This document shows positions 17,337-25,908 of a stretch of DNA of 64,000 bases, piece after piece. This DNA comes from Urbifossiella limnaea (GTDB taxonomy: Bacteria; Planctomycetota; Planctomycetia; Gemmatales; Gemmataceae), in contig NZ_CP036273.1 in NCBI RefSeq assembly GCF_007747215.1, positions 4,820,322-4,884,321 on the forward strand, written 5' to 3'. Under the pieces are notes generated by a model that saw nothing but the letters and a program-made list of their open reading frames with translations, was not told the DNA's origin and searched no databases. How positions within the stretch are numbered: position 1 is the stretch's first letter; each line of letters begins with the position of its first letter. Both the position numbers and the translations under genes were made by a program.

Positions 17337-20300
17337 CTACTCGATCAGTGCCACCGACACGCCGCTCTGGAAGATGCGTTCCATGCAGGACTTCAGAGTA
17401 TCGATCCGGTTCTGGTAGGTGCCGGTAATGACCAGGTAGCTCGGCAGGGTGGTCGTGCCGCTCGGCAGGGTGCCACCCGCGACGCCGACGTTCGAAAGGA
17501 ACTGGTGGGCCGTCGTGCGGAACGTCGCACTCGGGGCCAGAGTCGTGTCGAACAGGTCCCCGAAGCCGATCGGATAGACCCGGGCCGGGGCGTTGCTGAG
17601 GCTGTGCCCGCTGTCCCCGCTCGCAGTTGTGGCCAGCGGCTTGACGATCTGCTTCACGACGTTGACCGCCGAACTCATCGACGGTTCGGTGCCGTTGCCA
17701 GGGCTCCCGCCGTTGGCCAAGTTCGAGTAGTAGGAGTTGTACCCCGCGGTGTTGAGCGTCCCACTGCTGTACGAGTTCGGCACGCCGTCCGTCTCGAAGA
17801 TCACGATCTTGCTCGCCCCGCGCCGGCCGCGGATCGTGCCGTACTCGGCCGGCAGGGAGGACGAGGAGCTGAGCAGGTTGTACGCCACCATCAGCCCCGT
17901 GTTCGGGTCGGTGCTGCCGTTCGAGTTCGGGACCACGTCGATCCCCACGGACGTGTAGGATTGGGTGTACGGCCGCATCTCCGCGGTGGCGTCGCCGGCG
18001 TTGATCTGCGTGAGGAGCGTCCGTGGGAAGAACAGGGCGTTCTTCAGCGCGGTGAAGTTCTGGCCCGTCGGCACCCGCGGCAACTTGTACGCCCCTGCGG
18101 AACTGTACGAGAACATGGTCATGCCCACGGCGTCGTTCGGGTGGTTGTTGCGGATGTCGTCCAGCACCGAGTTCATACCCGCCTTGAGCTGCCAGCACTG
18201 GGCCTCGCGGCAGGTGCCGGGGTTCCAGTTGCCGCCGCTCGTGCCGCCCGCGTTGCCGATGAAGTCCATCATGCTCAGCGGGCCGAACCAGAAGTGCATC
18301 CGCGGCCGGTTCGGGCTGTCGTTGTAGCGCATGTACGGCCGCTGGCTCGCCCAGGTGCCGGTCGGCCCGGTCCACGCCGTCAGGTCGCCGGTGGTCATCG
18401 AGCGGGCGGCGCTCGACCAACTGTCGGCGTTCCCGGCCAGGTTCGTACTCGACGTGTACCGGTACCCCAGCACGTAGTCGATGTACTCCTTCCAGAACCG
18501 CTTATCGAGCTTCTGCTGGGTCGTGCCCGTGGCCGTGTCCACGTCGTTGGGGATGGACGAGTAGTACAGCACCCGCCCGGCCCGGAGGTTCGGCGGCAGC
18601 GCCTGCGGGCCGCTCTTGATCCACCGCAGGATTTGGGCGTAATCGATCCGGTAGCTGTCTACCGTCTGCGTTGTGTTGCCACTTCCACCCGAGGTGATGG
18701 GGATCGACTGGTTGCCGGTCGCGGCCTTCAGCGTCATCCCGCTGCCGGTGTTGAAGAGCACCTCGTTAATACTCTCGTAGCTGCCCGACCCGCTCCCGTT
18801 GTAGGGGTTGGCGTCAGTCTGCGGGTCGAACGTGCCGACCGCCCCGTAGTTGACCGTGGTGTTACCGCTGGCCACGGCGGCCGTCACTGTGCCCATCTTG
18901 GCAAAGTACCGGCGGCGCCAGTCGCCCGCCTGGTAGCCGGCGTCGCCGGGGTTACCCACCGGTGCCCGCGGGTCGGGCGGCCAGATGAAGAACGTCTTGC
19001 CCCAATACCCCGGCCCCATCGAGTAGCCTTGGTACCGGTCGGCCGTCGGCACCAGCGTCGTCGTCGCGTCGTACGTCCCGCCCGCGACTTTGGGCAGCAG
19101 CGGGTTGCCCGTCCCTCGGTCCGCCCGGTACTTCACGATGTCCAGGTCGTAACCGTACGCCTCCCACACCGGGTCGCGGAACCGTGCCTCGGCGATGATG
19201 TTCGTACCGCCGGAGGTCCGGACCGTGCCAGAGCTGACGGTGTAGCCCAGCAACTCGAGCGCCGTACCCGCCGCCCGGGTGGTCGCCGCGCCGGTCGCCC
19301 AACTCGTGTTCGTCTTGTTGATCGACCCGTCGGCCCGCCGCCACCGGTCGCCCACGTACGTGATCGCCCCCGAGTCGGTCATCGACTTGAAGTTGTCGGG
19401 CGCCGGCGTCGGGCCCGTCGGGTTGGCGGCGTCGCGGGCACTGAAGGCGTTGTACCCGCTGAAGTCGTAGGTCTGGCTGACGTAGGAGGACGGGTTGCCG
19501 GCCGTCTCCGCCGGACTCCACGCATGGAACGCCGGCTTCAGCAGCGACCGGTCCGCCGGCAGCGTCGTCTCCTCGCTCGGGTCGCCCGCGTTCGCCGGGT
19601 TGAAGTAGTAGTCCCGGACGATCGGCGGGCCGCCCGGCGTCGTCATGGTGTAGTTGTTCCGCGAGATCGCCTCGCCGCTGGCGTTCGTCTCGTTGGCCGC
19701 CGCGATCAGCGAGCTCTGGACGCTGACGTAGTGCCCGAAGGCCGGGGCCAGCGGGTCCGCGTTCAGGTGCTTCCCGCTGTAGTTGAACGTGCTGCTGAAC
19801 GCCATCGACCCGGTCATGTCGAGCACGAACGCCACGTCCCGCGGCCGGTACACGGCCACCGCCCGCGCCCCGCCCGGCATGCTGTTCACGCCCCACAGCC
19901 GGGCGAAGTACGTCGGCTGATCCAGCGACACCGACACCTCGACGGCCGTCCACGATCGACCAGCCGGCGGCGTCGTCGGGTACGACACCTCGAACGTCTG
20001 CGTCGTCGTGTTGTACTCGTACGTCCCGACCCGAATGGACGTCACCGGGGCCGGTGTCGTGGCCTTCGACAACGACGTCGACATGAGCGGGCTGCCGTTG
20101 GCAGCGTCCTTCGCCGCCTGAACTGCGGCCGGGCGGTTGTTGTCGTAGCTCGGGTTTTCCGGCTGCTTGTTGTCGAGCGTCCGGCAGCCCACCAGTGCCG
20201 CCACGTCGGCGGCGTTCTGGCACTGAGTCCGGGCGACGGCCAGCATCCCCAGATCCACCGCCAGGGCGACGAAGGAGAAGATGGCGATCAGGCAGATGCC

Positions 20301-20354
20301 GATCATCGGCAGGACGGTGCCCCGGCGGCGGGTCGTTCGGCGGGTGGCACGCAT
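17337..20354 (-). CDS. TadG-like pilus-assembly protein with von Willebrand domain
   Basis: A 1,005-residue protein. The N-terminus is basic (MRATRRTTRRRG) then a helix (VLPMIGICLIAIFSFVALAVDLGMLAVARTQCQNAADVAAL, about 13-50). This is the TadE/TadG N-terminal pattern, including the conserved QNAADVAALAG-like stretch. A vWA domain starts near residue 185 with MIDAS DMTGSMAFSS. A long Thr/Ser/Asn-rich insert follows and a second vWA-like segment (SKIVIFETDGVPNS) lies near residue 880. TadG proteins sit in Flp/tight-adherence systems, but no other tad genes are nearby, and the size is about twice normal. ATG 20354 is chosen because the upstream frame lacks a plausible signal. Confidence 0.8.
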   Translation of the reverse strand: MRATRRTTRRRGTVLPMIGICLIAIFSFVALAVDLGMLAVARTQCQNAADVAALVGCRTLDNKQPENPSYDNNRPAAVQAAKDAANGSPLMSTSLSKATTPAPVTSIRVGTYEYNTTTQTFEVSYPTTPPAGRSWTAVEVSVSLDQPTYFARLWGVNSMPGGARAVAVYRPRDVAFVLDMTGSMAFSSTFNYSGKHLNADPLAPAFGHYVSVQSSLIAAANETNASGEAISRNNYTMTTPGGPPIVRDYYFNPANAGDPSEETTLPADRSLLKPAFHAWSPAETAGNPSSYVSQTYDFSGYNAFSARDAANPTGPTPAPDNFKSMTDSGAITYVGDRWRRADGSINKTNTSWATGAATTRAAGTALELLGYTVSSGTVRTSGGTNIIAEARFRDPVWEAYGYDLDIVKYRADRGTGNPLLPKVAGGTYDATTTLVPTADRYQGYSMGPGYWGKTFFIWPPDPRAPVGNPGDAGYQAGDWRRRYFAKMGTVTAAVASGNTTVNYGAVGTFDPQTDANPYNGSGSGSYESINEVLFNTGSGMTLKAATGNQSIPITSGGSGNTTQTVDSYRIDYAQILRWIKSGPQALPPNLRAGRVLYYSSIPNDVDTATGTTQQKLDKRFWKEYIDYVLGYRYTSSTNLAGNADSWSSAARSMTTGDLTAWTGPTGTWASQRPYMRYNDSPNRPRMHFWFGPLSMMDFIGNAGGTSGGNWNPGTCREAQCWQLKAGMNSVLDDIRNNHPNDAVGMTMFSYSSAGAYKLPRVPTGQNFTALKNALFFPRTLLTQINAGDATAEMRPYTQSYTSVGIDVVPNSNGSTDPNTGLMVAYNLLSSSSSLPAEYGTIRGRRGASKIVIFETDGVPNSYSSGTLNTAGYNSYYSNLANGGSPGNGTEPSMSSAVNVVKQIVKPLATTASGDSGHSLSNAPARVYPIGFGDLFDTTLAPSATFRTTAHQFLSNVGVAGGTLPSGTTTLPSYLVITGTYQNRIDTLKSCMERIFQSGVSVALIE

Positions 20355-20811
20355 GGTCGTCGGCTCCACAAGGCGGCCCGGCGGGAACGCAGGTCCGCAC
20401 GGAGTACGGGTTGTTGGGTTCATAGAACACGGCCGATCCGGGCGCCGCCCGCGAGATCGGAAATGGCATCGCCGTTGGAGTGATTGAGGTGGCGGCCGAA
20501 GTCGGGCGGGGCGTCAATTCGGCGGAAGCGATTGGCAGGGTTGGAGGTTGCGTCGTGCGGGCGAGAGGTTTGGCGTGAGCTCCGGACGCCCGCAGCTTGC
20601 GGAGCGCGGCCCGGTGGCGGCGGCGGGCCATCCACACCCGCGCGAGCACTTCCGCGGCGCGGAGCACGAACCGCGGATTGTCGCTGCCGAGCACTCGACG
20701 GAGAGCGTGAATGGCGTCCAGGAAGGCGTCCGTAACCGCGTCCCCTGCCCTCGCGGGGGCGACGCCGCGGGCGGCGGCGGCGAGCGCGGCGATGTCGGGG
20801 GCAGCGGTCAT
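18952..20811 (-). CDS. Doubtful gene: plausible helical N-terminus, frame runs on into the TadG-like gene
   Basis: ATG 20811 lies about 43 bases downstream of a TTGACA-type promoter. The first roughly 80 residues look like a real alpha-helical protein (DAFLDAIHALRRVLGSDNPR, then AAEVLARVWMARRRHRAALRKL), resembling small helical proteins I associate with planctomycete mobile DNA. From 20354 leftward the frame is an out-of-frame shadow of the TadG-like gene and its composition looks non-coding. The first stop in frame is at 18952. Either the real stop was lost by a frameshift in the 20450-20580 stretch, or the reading frame is accidental. Confidence 0.25.
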   Translation of the reverse strand: MTAAPDIAALAAAARGVAPARAGDAVTDAFLDAIHALRRVLGSDNPRFVLRAAEVLARVWMARRRHRAALRKLRASGAHAKPLARTTQPPTLPIASAELTPRPTSAATSITPTAMPFPISRAAPGSAVFYEPNNPYSVRTCVPAGPPCGADDHACHPPNDPPPGHRPADDRHLPDRHLLLRRPGGGSGDAGRRPDSVPERRRRGGTGGLPDARQQAAGKPELRQQPPGRSSGGEGRCQRQPAHVDVVVEGHDTGPGDVHSGRDVRVQHDDADVRGVVPDDAAGWSIVDGRRGVGVAGSADVLRPAVGREQHAGRGAGGGRVPAAGRGVRARHDRVDGVQQHVQLQREAPERGPAGPGLRALRQRPELADRGGQRDERQRRGDLAEQLHHDDAGRPADRPGLLLQPGERGRPERGDDAAGGPVAAEAGVPCVESGGDGRQPVLLRQPDLRLQRVQRLQCPRRRQPDGPDAGARQLQVDDRLGGDHVRGRPVAAGRRVDQQDEHELGDRRGDHPGGGYGARVAGLHRQLWHGPDLRRYEHHRRGTVPRPGVGGVRLRPGHREVPGGPRDGQPAAAQSRGRDVRRDDDAGADGRPVPRLLDGAGVLGQDVLHLAARPAGTGG

Positions 20812-20853
20812 GACGGTACCCGGGGGTTAGGGGACGAAATGGTGAACGAATGT

Positions 20854-20881
20854 TCTCTAACCTCCCCTTTCGGGATGTCAA
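20854..20881 (-). promoter_or_regulatory. Sigma-70-like promoter upstream of ATG 20811 and the TadG-like gene
   Basis: On the minus strand, a perfect -35 TTGACA (20876-20881) and a -10-like TAGAGA (20854-20859) are separated by 16 bases. It would drive the doubtful frame at 20811 and, with a long leader, the TadG-like gene. Confidence 0.45.
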
Positions 20882-21065
20882 CTGAGTCGCGGCGGAAATC
20901 TGGAACAACGAGCGACGTTCGGCAGAGCACCACCTGAGCCGGGGCCTTCAACCGCTGAATCGCAGCCAGGGCATCAGCCCGGAGGCTGCCCCAGGCGCGC
21001 CGTCGAACCGGGTGGGCTTTCGCCACCACCCTCGTACACTTTCGCGGACGCTTCCGGAGAACGCC

Positions 21066-22598
21066 GTGACCCGCGGGTTGCTCGCCGTCGTCGTGTGCGC
21101 GCTCGCCGCCGACCCCGCCGCGGCCCAGGCTCCGCCGCTCCGCTGGGGCGGCGACAAGAACGGCGGCGCCCCTTACATCTTCGAGGACGCCGCCGGCCAG
21201 CTCGTCGGCTTCGAGGTCGAGTTCGCCGACTTCCTCGGCAAGGAACTCGGCCGCGAACCCGTCTTCGTCCAGAACCAGTGGGACAACCTCCCGGAGTTGC
21301 TGAAGCGCGGCACCGACCTCGATATTGTCCTGAACGGCTACGAGTTCAGTGCCGAGCGCCACGCCGACACGCCGACCACCGTCCCCTACTTCGTCTACTC
21401 CCTTCGCCTGATCGTTCCCGTCACCAACACGACGGTCGCGTCGTGGGCCGACCTCGGCCGCCAGAAGGAGCCGATGACCGTCGGCGTGCTCCGCGGGTCG
21501 GCGTCCGAGCGCTACCTGCAACAGCGGTTCGGCGACGCCGTGAAGCTGGAGTCGAGCGAGACGGTGACGGAGATGTTCGACCTGGTCAAAGAGGGCCGTG
21601 TAACGGCGACGGTGCAGGACGCCCCGGCCGCGACCTACTACGTGCTCGAAGGCCGCTACCCTGAGCTGAAGGTGGTCGACGAGCCGGCCGGGGCCGGGTA
21701 CTACGTCATCCTCACCAAGCCCGGCGACGACGCGCTTCGGGAGCGGCTGAACGAGGCGATCCGCAAGGGTATCCGGTCCGGGAAGCTGCGGGAGTTGTAC
21801 CAGAAGTACAAGCTGTGGAACGCGGCCCAGCAGCGGCTCAGCTACCTGGCGGAACAGCCGTGGCCCGACGTGACCAACGAGCTGGACGCGGCCGAGGGCG
21901 GCGAGCCGCCGGTGGCGCCGACGTTCCGCGGCGTCCTCGACAAGCTGGCGTGGGCGGCCGGGCGGACGCTGCTGCTCGCGTTCGCGTCGTTCCCGCTGGC
22001 GATGCTTCTGGGCGTGCTGGTGGCGCTCGGCCGGGTGTACGGCCCGTGGCTGGTGCGGGCGCCGCTGGCGGTGTACGTCGAGGTGCTGCGCGGGACGCCG
22101 CTGCTGCTACAGCTGTTCGTCGTGTTCTACCTGTTGCCGCAGCTCGGCGTGCTGCTCGGTTCGGAGACGCTGAAGGAGTGGCTGTCGCTGAACAAGTACG
22201 TGGCCGCGATCCTGACGCTCGCCGTGAACTACTCCGCGGCCGAGGCCGAGAACTACCGTGCCGGACTGCTCGCCGTCCCGCGCGGTCAGTTGGAAGCGGC
22301 ACTGGCGCTCGGCATGACGCCGGGCGTGGCCATCCGCCGCGTCGTGCTGCCGCAGGCGTTCCGCATCGTGATCCCGCCGGTAACGAACGACTTCATTGCC
22401 CTGTTCAAGGACACGGCGGTGTGCTCGACGATCATGATCGTGGAACTGACCGGGCTGTACTACCAGTACAAGATTTACCCGAGCCTCGTGCTGGAGCTGG
22501 CGCTCGCGGTCGGGCTGCTGTACCTGCTGATGAGCTACCCCATGGCCGTGCTGGCGAACTGGCTGGAACGCCGGACCGCGACCGGGGGCGCGCGATGA
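21066..22598 (+). CDS. Amino-acid ABC importer: receptor-permease fusion (GlnH-GlnP type)
   Basis: A 510-residue fusion. A signal peptide (about 1-21, ending AAAQA) leads to a family 3 solute-binding domain (about 25-250; PYIFEDAAGQLVGFEVEFADFL is the usual opening). A HisM/GlnP-type permease (about 290-505) then follows with several helices and the EAA loop (ALALGMTPGVAIRRVVLPQA). The binding domain is thus tethered to the pore, so no free periplasmic receptor is needed. The start is GTG 21066. The stop overlaps the ATPase start (ATGA). Likely substrates are polar amino acids, but specificity is not readable. Confidence 0.9.
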   Translation: MTRGLLAVVVCALAADPAAAQAPPLRWGGDKNGGAPYIFEDAAGQLVGFEVEFADFLGKELGREPVFVQNQWDNLPELLKRGTDLDIVLNGYEFSAERHADTPTTVPYFVYSLRLIVPVTNTTVASWADLGRQKEPMTVGVLRGSASERYLQQRFGDAVKLESSETVTEMFDLVKEGRVTATVQDAPAATYYVLEGRYPELKVVDEPAGAGYYVILTKPGDDALRERLNEAIRKGIRSGKLRELYQKYKLWNAAQQRLSYLAEQPWPDVTNELDAAEGGEPPVAPTFRGVLDKLAWAAGRTLLLAFASFPLAMLLGVLVALGRVYGPWLVRAPLAVYVEVLRGTPLLLQLFVVFYLLPQLGVLLGSETLKEWLSLNKYVAAILTLAVNYSAAEAENYRAGLLAVPRGQLEAALALGMTPGVAIRRVVLPQAFRIVIPPVTNDFIALFKDTAVCSTIMIVELTGLYYQYKIYPSLVLELALAVGLLYLLMSYPMAVLANWLERRTATGGAR

Positions 22599-23311
22599 TC
22601 CGCGTCACGAACCTGGTCAAGGAGCACACCGGGCACCGCATCCTGAACGGGCTGTCGGTCGAGTTCCCGCGCGGCAAGGTCACGGGCGTCGTCGGCCCGT
22701 CGGGGAGTGGCAAGAGCACGCTTCTCCGATGCGTCAACGGGCTCGAACCCTTCCAGGCCGGCGAAGTCGCGGTCGGCGGCGTGCGGCTCGTCGGCGGCGG
22801 CACGCCCCCGAAGGCGACGCTCGTCGAGCTGCGGCGGCGCGTCGGCATGGTGTTCCAGTCGTTCAACCTGTTCCCGCACATGACCGTGCTCGGGAACGTG
22901 ATGAGCGGCCCCGTCCACGCCCTCGGCAAGCCGGCGGCGGAAGCCGAAGCTACCGCCAAGAGGCTGCTCGACCGCGTCGGGCTGGCCGACAAGGCGGCGG
23001 CGAAGCCGGCGCAGCTGTCCGGCGGGCAGCAGCAGCGTGTTGCGATCGCCCGCGCACTGGCGGTTAATCCGGCGGCGATCCTGTTCGACGAACCGACCAG
23101 CGCCCTCGACCCCCGCATGGCCGCCGAGGTCATGCGCGTCATCGACGACCTGGCCGACGACGAACAGCTGCAAACCACGATGGTGATCGTCACCCACGAC
23201 ATCCCCGCGCTGCGGCGGGTGGCCGACACGCTGGTCGTGCTCGACCGCGGAGTGGTCGCCTACGCCGGCGACCCGGCCGCCGCCCCGCCGGGCTACCTGG
23301 ACCACCCATGA
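22595..23311 (+). CDS. glnQ: Amino-acid ABC transporter ATP-binding protein (GlnQ type)
   Basis: A 238-residue ABC ATPase of the polar amino-acid uptake class. Walker A is GPSGSGKST, Q-loop VFQSFNLFPH, signature LSGGQQQRVAIARAL, Walker B ILFDEPTSALDP, switch His in THDIP. It powers import through the fused receptor-permease encoded just upstream. The start ATG 22595 overlaps the preceding stop (ATGA) and its own stop overlaps the next start in the same way, so the three genes are translationally coupled. Confidence 0.92.
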   Translation: MIRVTNLVKEHTGHRILNGLSVEFPRGKVTGVVGPSGSGKSTLLRCVNGLEPFQAGEVAVGGVRLVGGGTPPKATLVELRRRVGMVFQSFNLFPHMTVLGNVMSGPVHALGKPAAEAEATAKRLLDRVGLADKAAAKPAQLSGGQQQRVAIARALAVNPAAILFDEPTSALDPRMAAEVMRVIDDLADDEQLQTTMVIVTHDIPALRRVADTLVVLDRGVVAYAGDPAAAPPGYLDHP

Positions 23312-24162
23312 CCACCCAACTCATCCGCGTCGGCCACAGCCCGGACCCCGACGACGCGTTCATGTTCCACGCGCTCGCCAACGACAAGATTCCCACGGGG
23401 AACCTCCGCTTCACGCACGAGTTGCAGGACATCGAGACGCTGAACCGGCGGGCGCTCAGGGGCGAGCTCGAAGTCACGGCCGTGAGCATCCACGCCTACA
23501 GCTTCCTGTTGGAAAAGTACGCTCTGCTGCCGAGCGGGTGCAGCATGGGCGACAAGTATGGCCCGATGGTCGTGACGCGCGAGCCGATGACGGTCGAAGA
23601 CCTGCCCGGTGTCACGATCGCGGTGCCGGGCACGCTGACTACGGCGTTCCTGACGTTGAAGCTGCTGTTCGAGTCGATCGGCGCGAAGGACCAGCTGAAG
23701 TACGAGGTGATCCCGTTCGACGAGATCATCCCCGCGCTCGCGGCCGGGAAGTACGAGGCGGGCCTCATCATCCACGAGGGGCAGCTGACGTTCCAGAACC
23801 AGGGGCTGCACCTGGCGGTGGACCTGGGCGTGTGGTGGCAGGACCGCACCGGCCTGCCGCTGCCGCTGGGCGGGAACGTGATCCGCAAGGATTTGGGCGC
23901 CCCGCTGATGAGCGAGGTGAGCCGGCTGCTGAAGCAGAGCATCCAGTACGGCCTCGACCACCGCCGCGAGGCACTGACCCACGCGCTACAATACGCGCGG
24001 GACATGGACATCGACCTGGCTGACAAGTTCGTCGGCATGTACGTGAACGACTGGACGCTGGACTACGGCGACCGCGGCCGGGCGGCGATCCGTAAGCTGC
24101 TGGACGAGGCCCACCGGGCGGGCGTCATCCCGGCGCCGGTGGCGGTCGAGTTCGTGGAGTAG
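23308..24162 (+). CDS. mqnD: 1,4-dihydroxy-6-naphthoate synthase (MqnD)
   Basis: A 284-residue protein of the MqnA/MqnD family, with a periplasmic-binding-protein fold. MqnD converts cyclic de-hypoxanthinyl futalosine to 1,4-dihydroxy-6-naphthoate in the futalosine route to menaquinone. The diagnostic opening HSPDPDDAFMFHAL is present, and His156 in IIHEGQLTF matches the catalytic His. There is no signal peptide, so it is cytosolic. Coupling by ATGA to an amino-acid importer is unexpected; no other mqn gene is in the window. MqnA differs in the opening motif, so MqnD is preferred. Confidence 0.88.
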   Translation: MTTQLIRVGHSPDPDDAFMFHALANDKIPTGNLRFTHELQDIETLNRRALRGELEVTAVSIHAYSFLLEKYALLPSGCSMGDKYGPMVVTREPMTVEDLPGVTIAVPGTLTTAFLTLKLLFESIGAKDQLKYEVIPFDEIIPALAAGKYEAGLIIHEGQLTFQNQGLHLAVDLGVWWQDRTGLPLPLGGNVIRKDLGAPLMSEVSRLLKQSIQYGLDHRREALTHALQYARDMDIDLADKFVGMYVNDWTLDYGDRGRAAIRKLLDEAHRAGVIPAPVAVEFVE

Positions 24163-24177
24163 CCAGCCGGGGCGTGC

Positions 24178-24888
24178 ATGGTCTCGTTGCTGACGTTCAC
24201 GACGCCGCCGTACCCGTGCGCGTACCTGCCGGACCGCGCGGCGACGCTCGACTACGAGGTCGTGGCCGCGGCCGACGCGGCTGACTACGCCGCCCGCATG
24301 GCCGCCGGCTGGCGCCGCTTCGGGCACCAGTTTTTCCGCCCCGTTTGCGCCGGTTGCACCGCCTGCCAGTCGCTCCGCGTACCCGTCGCTACGTTCAAAC
24401 CCGACCGCAGCCAGCGCCGCGCCGCGGCCGCGAACGCCGACACCCGCCTCGTCATCGACGCGCCGAAGGTGACGCCCGCGAAGCTTGCGCTGTACGACCG
24501 GTTCCACGTCTTTCAGTCCGAGAGCAAGGGGTGGCCCGGGCACGGCCCGAAGGACGCGCTGGAGTACGCCGAGTCGTTCACGGTGAATCCGTTCCCGACC
24601 GAGGAGTGGCGGTACTTCCGCGGCCGGCGGCTGACCGGCGTCGGGTACGTCGATCACCTGCCGGGGGCACTGTCGGCGATCTACTTCTTCTACGACCCGG
24701 ACGAGCGCGACCGGTCGCCGGGGACGTTCAACGTGCTGTCGATCCTGGGCCGCGCCGCGGAACTGGGGTACGAGCACGTCTATCTGGGCTACTACGTCGA
24801 GGGGTGCCGGTCGCTGGAGTACAAGGCGCGGTTCCGGCCGAACGAGGTGCTCGCCGGCAACGGTGCGTGGCAGCCTTTTCTGACGTAA
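24178..24888 (+). CDS. bpt: Aspartate/glutamate leucyltransferase (Bpt, arginyltransferase family)
   Basis: A 236-residue aminoacyl-tRNA-protein transferase that adds Leu from Leu-tRNA to proteins beginning with Asp or Glu, marking them for ClpS-ClpAP. The N-terminal cysteine cluster is seen in CAYLPDR and CAGCTACQSLRVPV. The C-terminal GNAT-like half has the conserved YVDHLPGALSAIYFFYDPD and a YLGYYVEGC-type motif. Length matches bacterial Bpt. It starts 15 bases after mqnD, so it probably shares that transcript. Confidence 0.9.
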   Translation: MVSLLTFTTPPYPCAYLPDRAATLDYEVVAAADAADYAARMAAGWRRFGHQFFRPVCAGCTACQSLRVPVATFKPDRSQRRAAAANADTRLVIDAPKVTPAKLALYDRFHVFQSESKGWPGHGPKDALEYAESFTVNPFPTEEWRYFRGRRLTGVGYVDHLPGALSAIYFFYDPDERDRSPGTFNVLSILGRAAELGYEHVYLGYYVEGCRSLEYKARFRPNEVLAGNGAWQPFLT

Positions 24889-24966
24889 CCCGCCCGGCGC
24901 GAACCACCCGCCGCCGGCGCCCGTATATCAATTTGTAGCCCGCGCGTGCGGTCCGGAGCCCTCCCG

Positions 24967-25869
24967 ATGTCGCAGACCCTCGTCGTCGAAACCCGGAGCC
25001 TCACCAAGGTTTACCGGGACTTCTGGGGCCGCAAGAAGAAGACCGCCCTCAACGCCCTCGACCTCAGCATCCACAAGGGCGAAATCTTCGGCCTCCTCGG
25101 CCCCAACGGGTCCGGGAAAACGACCACGATCAAGCTGCTGCTCGGCCTCCTGTTCCCCACCGCCGGCGACGCCTTCGTCTTCGGCGAGCCGGCGGCCAAG
25201 GTCGAGAAGAACGAGCGGATCGGCTACCTCCCCGAGGAATCGTACCTCTACCGCTTCCTCAACGCCGAGGAAACGCTCGACTTCTACGGCCGGCTGTTCG
25301 ACATGCCCGCCACGGTGCGCCGCGAGCGGGCCGCCAAGCTCATCGACATGGTCGGCCTCTCCGCCGACAAGAAGCGCATCCTGAAGGAATACTCCAAGGG
25401 CATGCGGCAGCGCATCGGCCTGGCCCAGGCGCTCATCAACGACCCCGAACTCGTCATCCTGGACGAGCCGACCAGCGGCCTCGACCCGCTCGGCACCCGG
25501 TGGATGAAGGACCTGATCCTCGAGCTCCGCAAGCAGGGTAAGACGGTGCTGATGTGCAGCCACCGGCTCGACGACGTGCAGGACGTCTGCGACCGCATCG
25601 CCATCCTGTACAACGGCGACCTGCAGGAGCTCGGCGCGGTGTCGAAGTTGGTCGAGGACCAGAACCGCATCCAGGTGCGGGCCACGTCCGTCCGCGAGAC
25701 GCCGGAGCTCAAGGCCGACCTGGAGGCGCTGTTCCGCAAGCACGGCGGCACGATGGAAGCCATGGGCCACCCGACGACGACGCTCGAAGAACTGTTCCTG
25801 AAGATCGTCGAGGAGTCGAAGGCCCGGCCGGGCCGCCGCTACCTGCCGCCGGCCGAGGCGGCGAAGTAA
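24967..25869 (+). CDS. ABC-2 exporter ATP-binding protein
   Basis: A 300-residue ABC ATPase of the NatA/CcmA class. Walker A is GPNGSGKTT, signature [15 protein letters not shown], Walker [14 protein letters not shown], switch His in [12 protein letters not shown]-terminal extension of about 70 residues follows the ATPase core, common in exporters of this type. It is followed 39 bases later by a large ABC-2 permease, so the two form one exporter. Substrate unknown. ATG 24967 is preferred over an upstream start that would add an atypical leader. Confidence 0.9.
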   Translation: MSQTLVVETRSLTKVYRDFWGRKKKTALNALDLSIHKGEIFGLLGPNGSGKTTTIKLLLGLLFPTAGDAFVFGEPAAKVEKNERIGYLPEESYLYRFLNAEETLDFYGRLFDMPATVRRERAAKLIDMVGLSADKKRILKEYSKGMRQRIGLAQALINDPELVILDEPTSGLDPLGTRWMKDLILELRKQGKTVLMCSHRLDDVQDVCDRIAILYNGDLQELGAVSKLVEDQNRIQVRATSVRETPELKADLEALFRKHGGTMEAMGHPTTTLEELFLKIVEESKARPGRRYLPPAEAAK

Positions 25870-25908
25870 GGAACCCGCCCACCGCCCACCGTCCCCGAGG
25901 TCGCTCCC

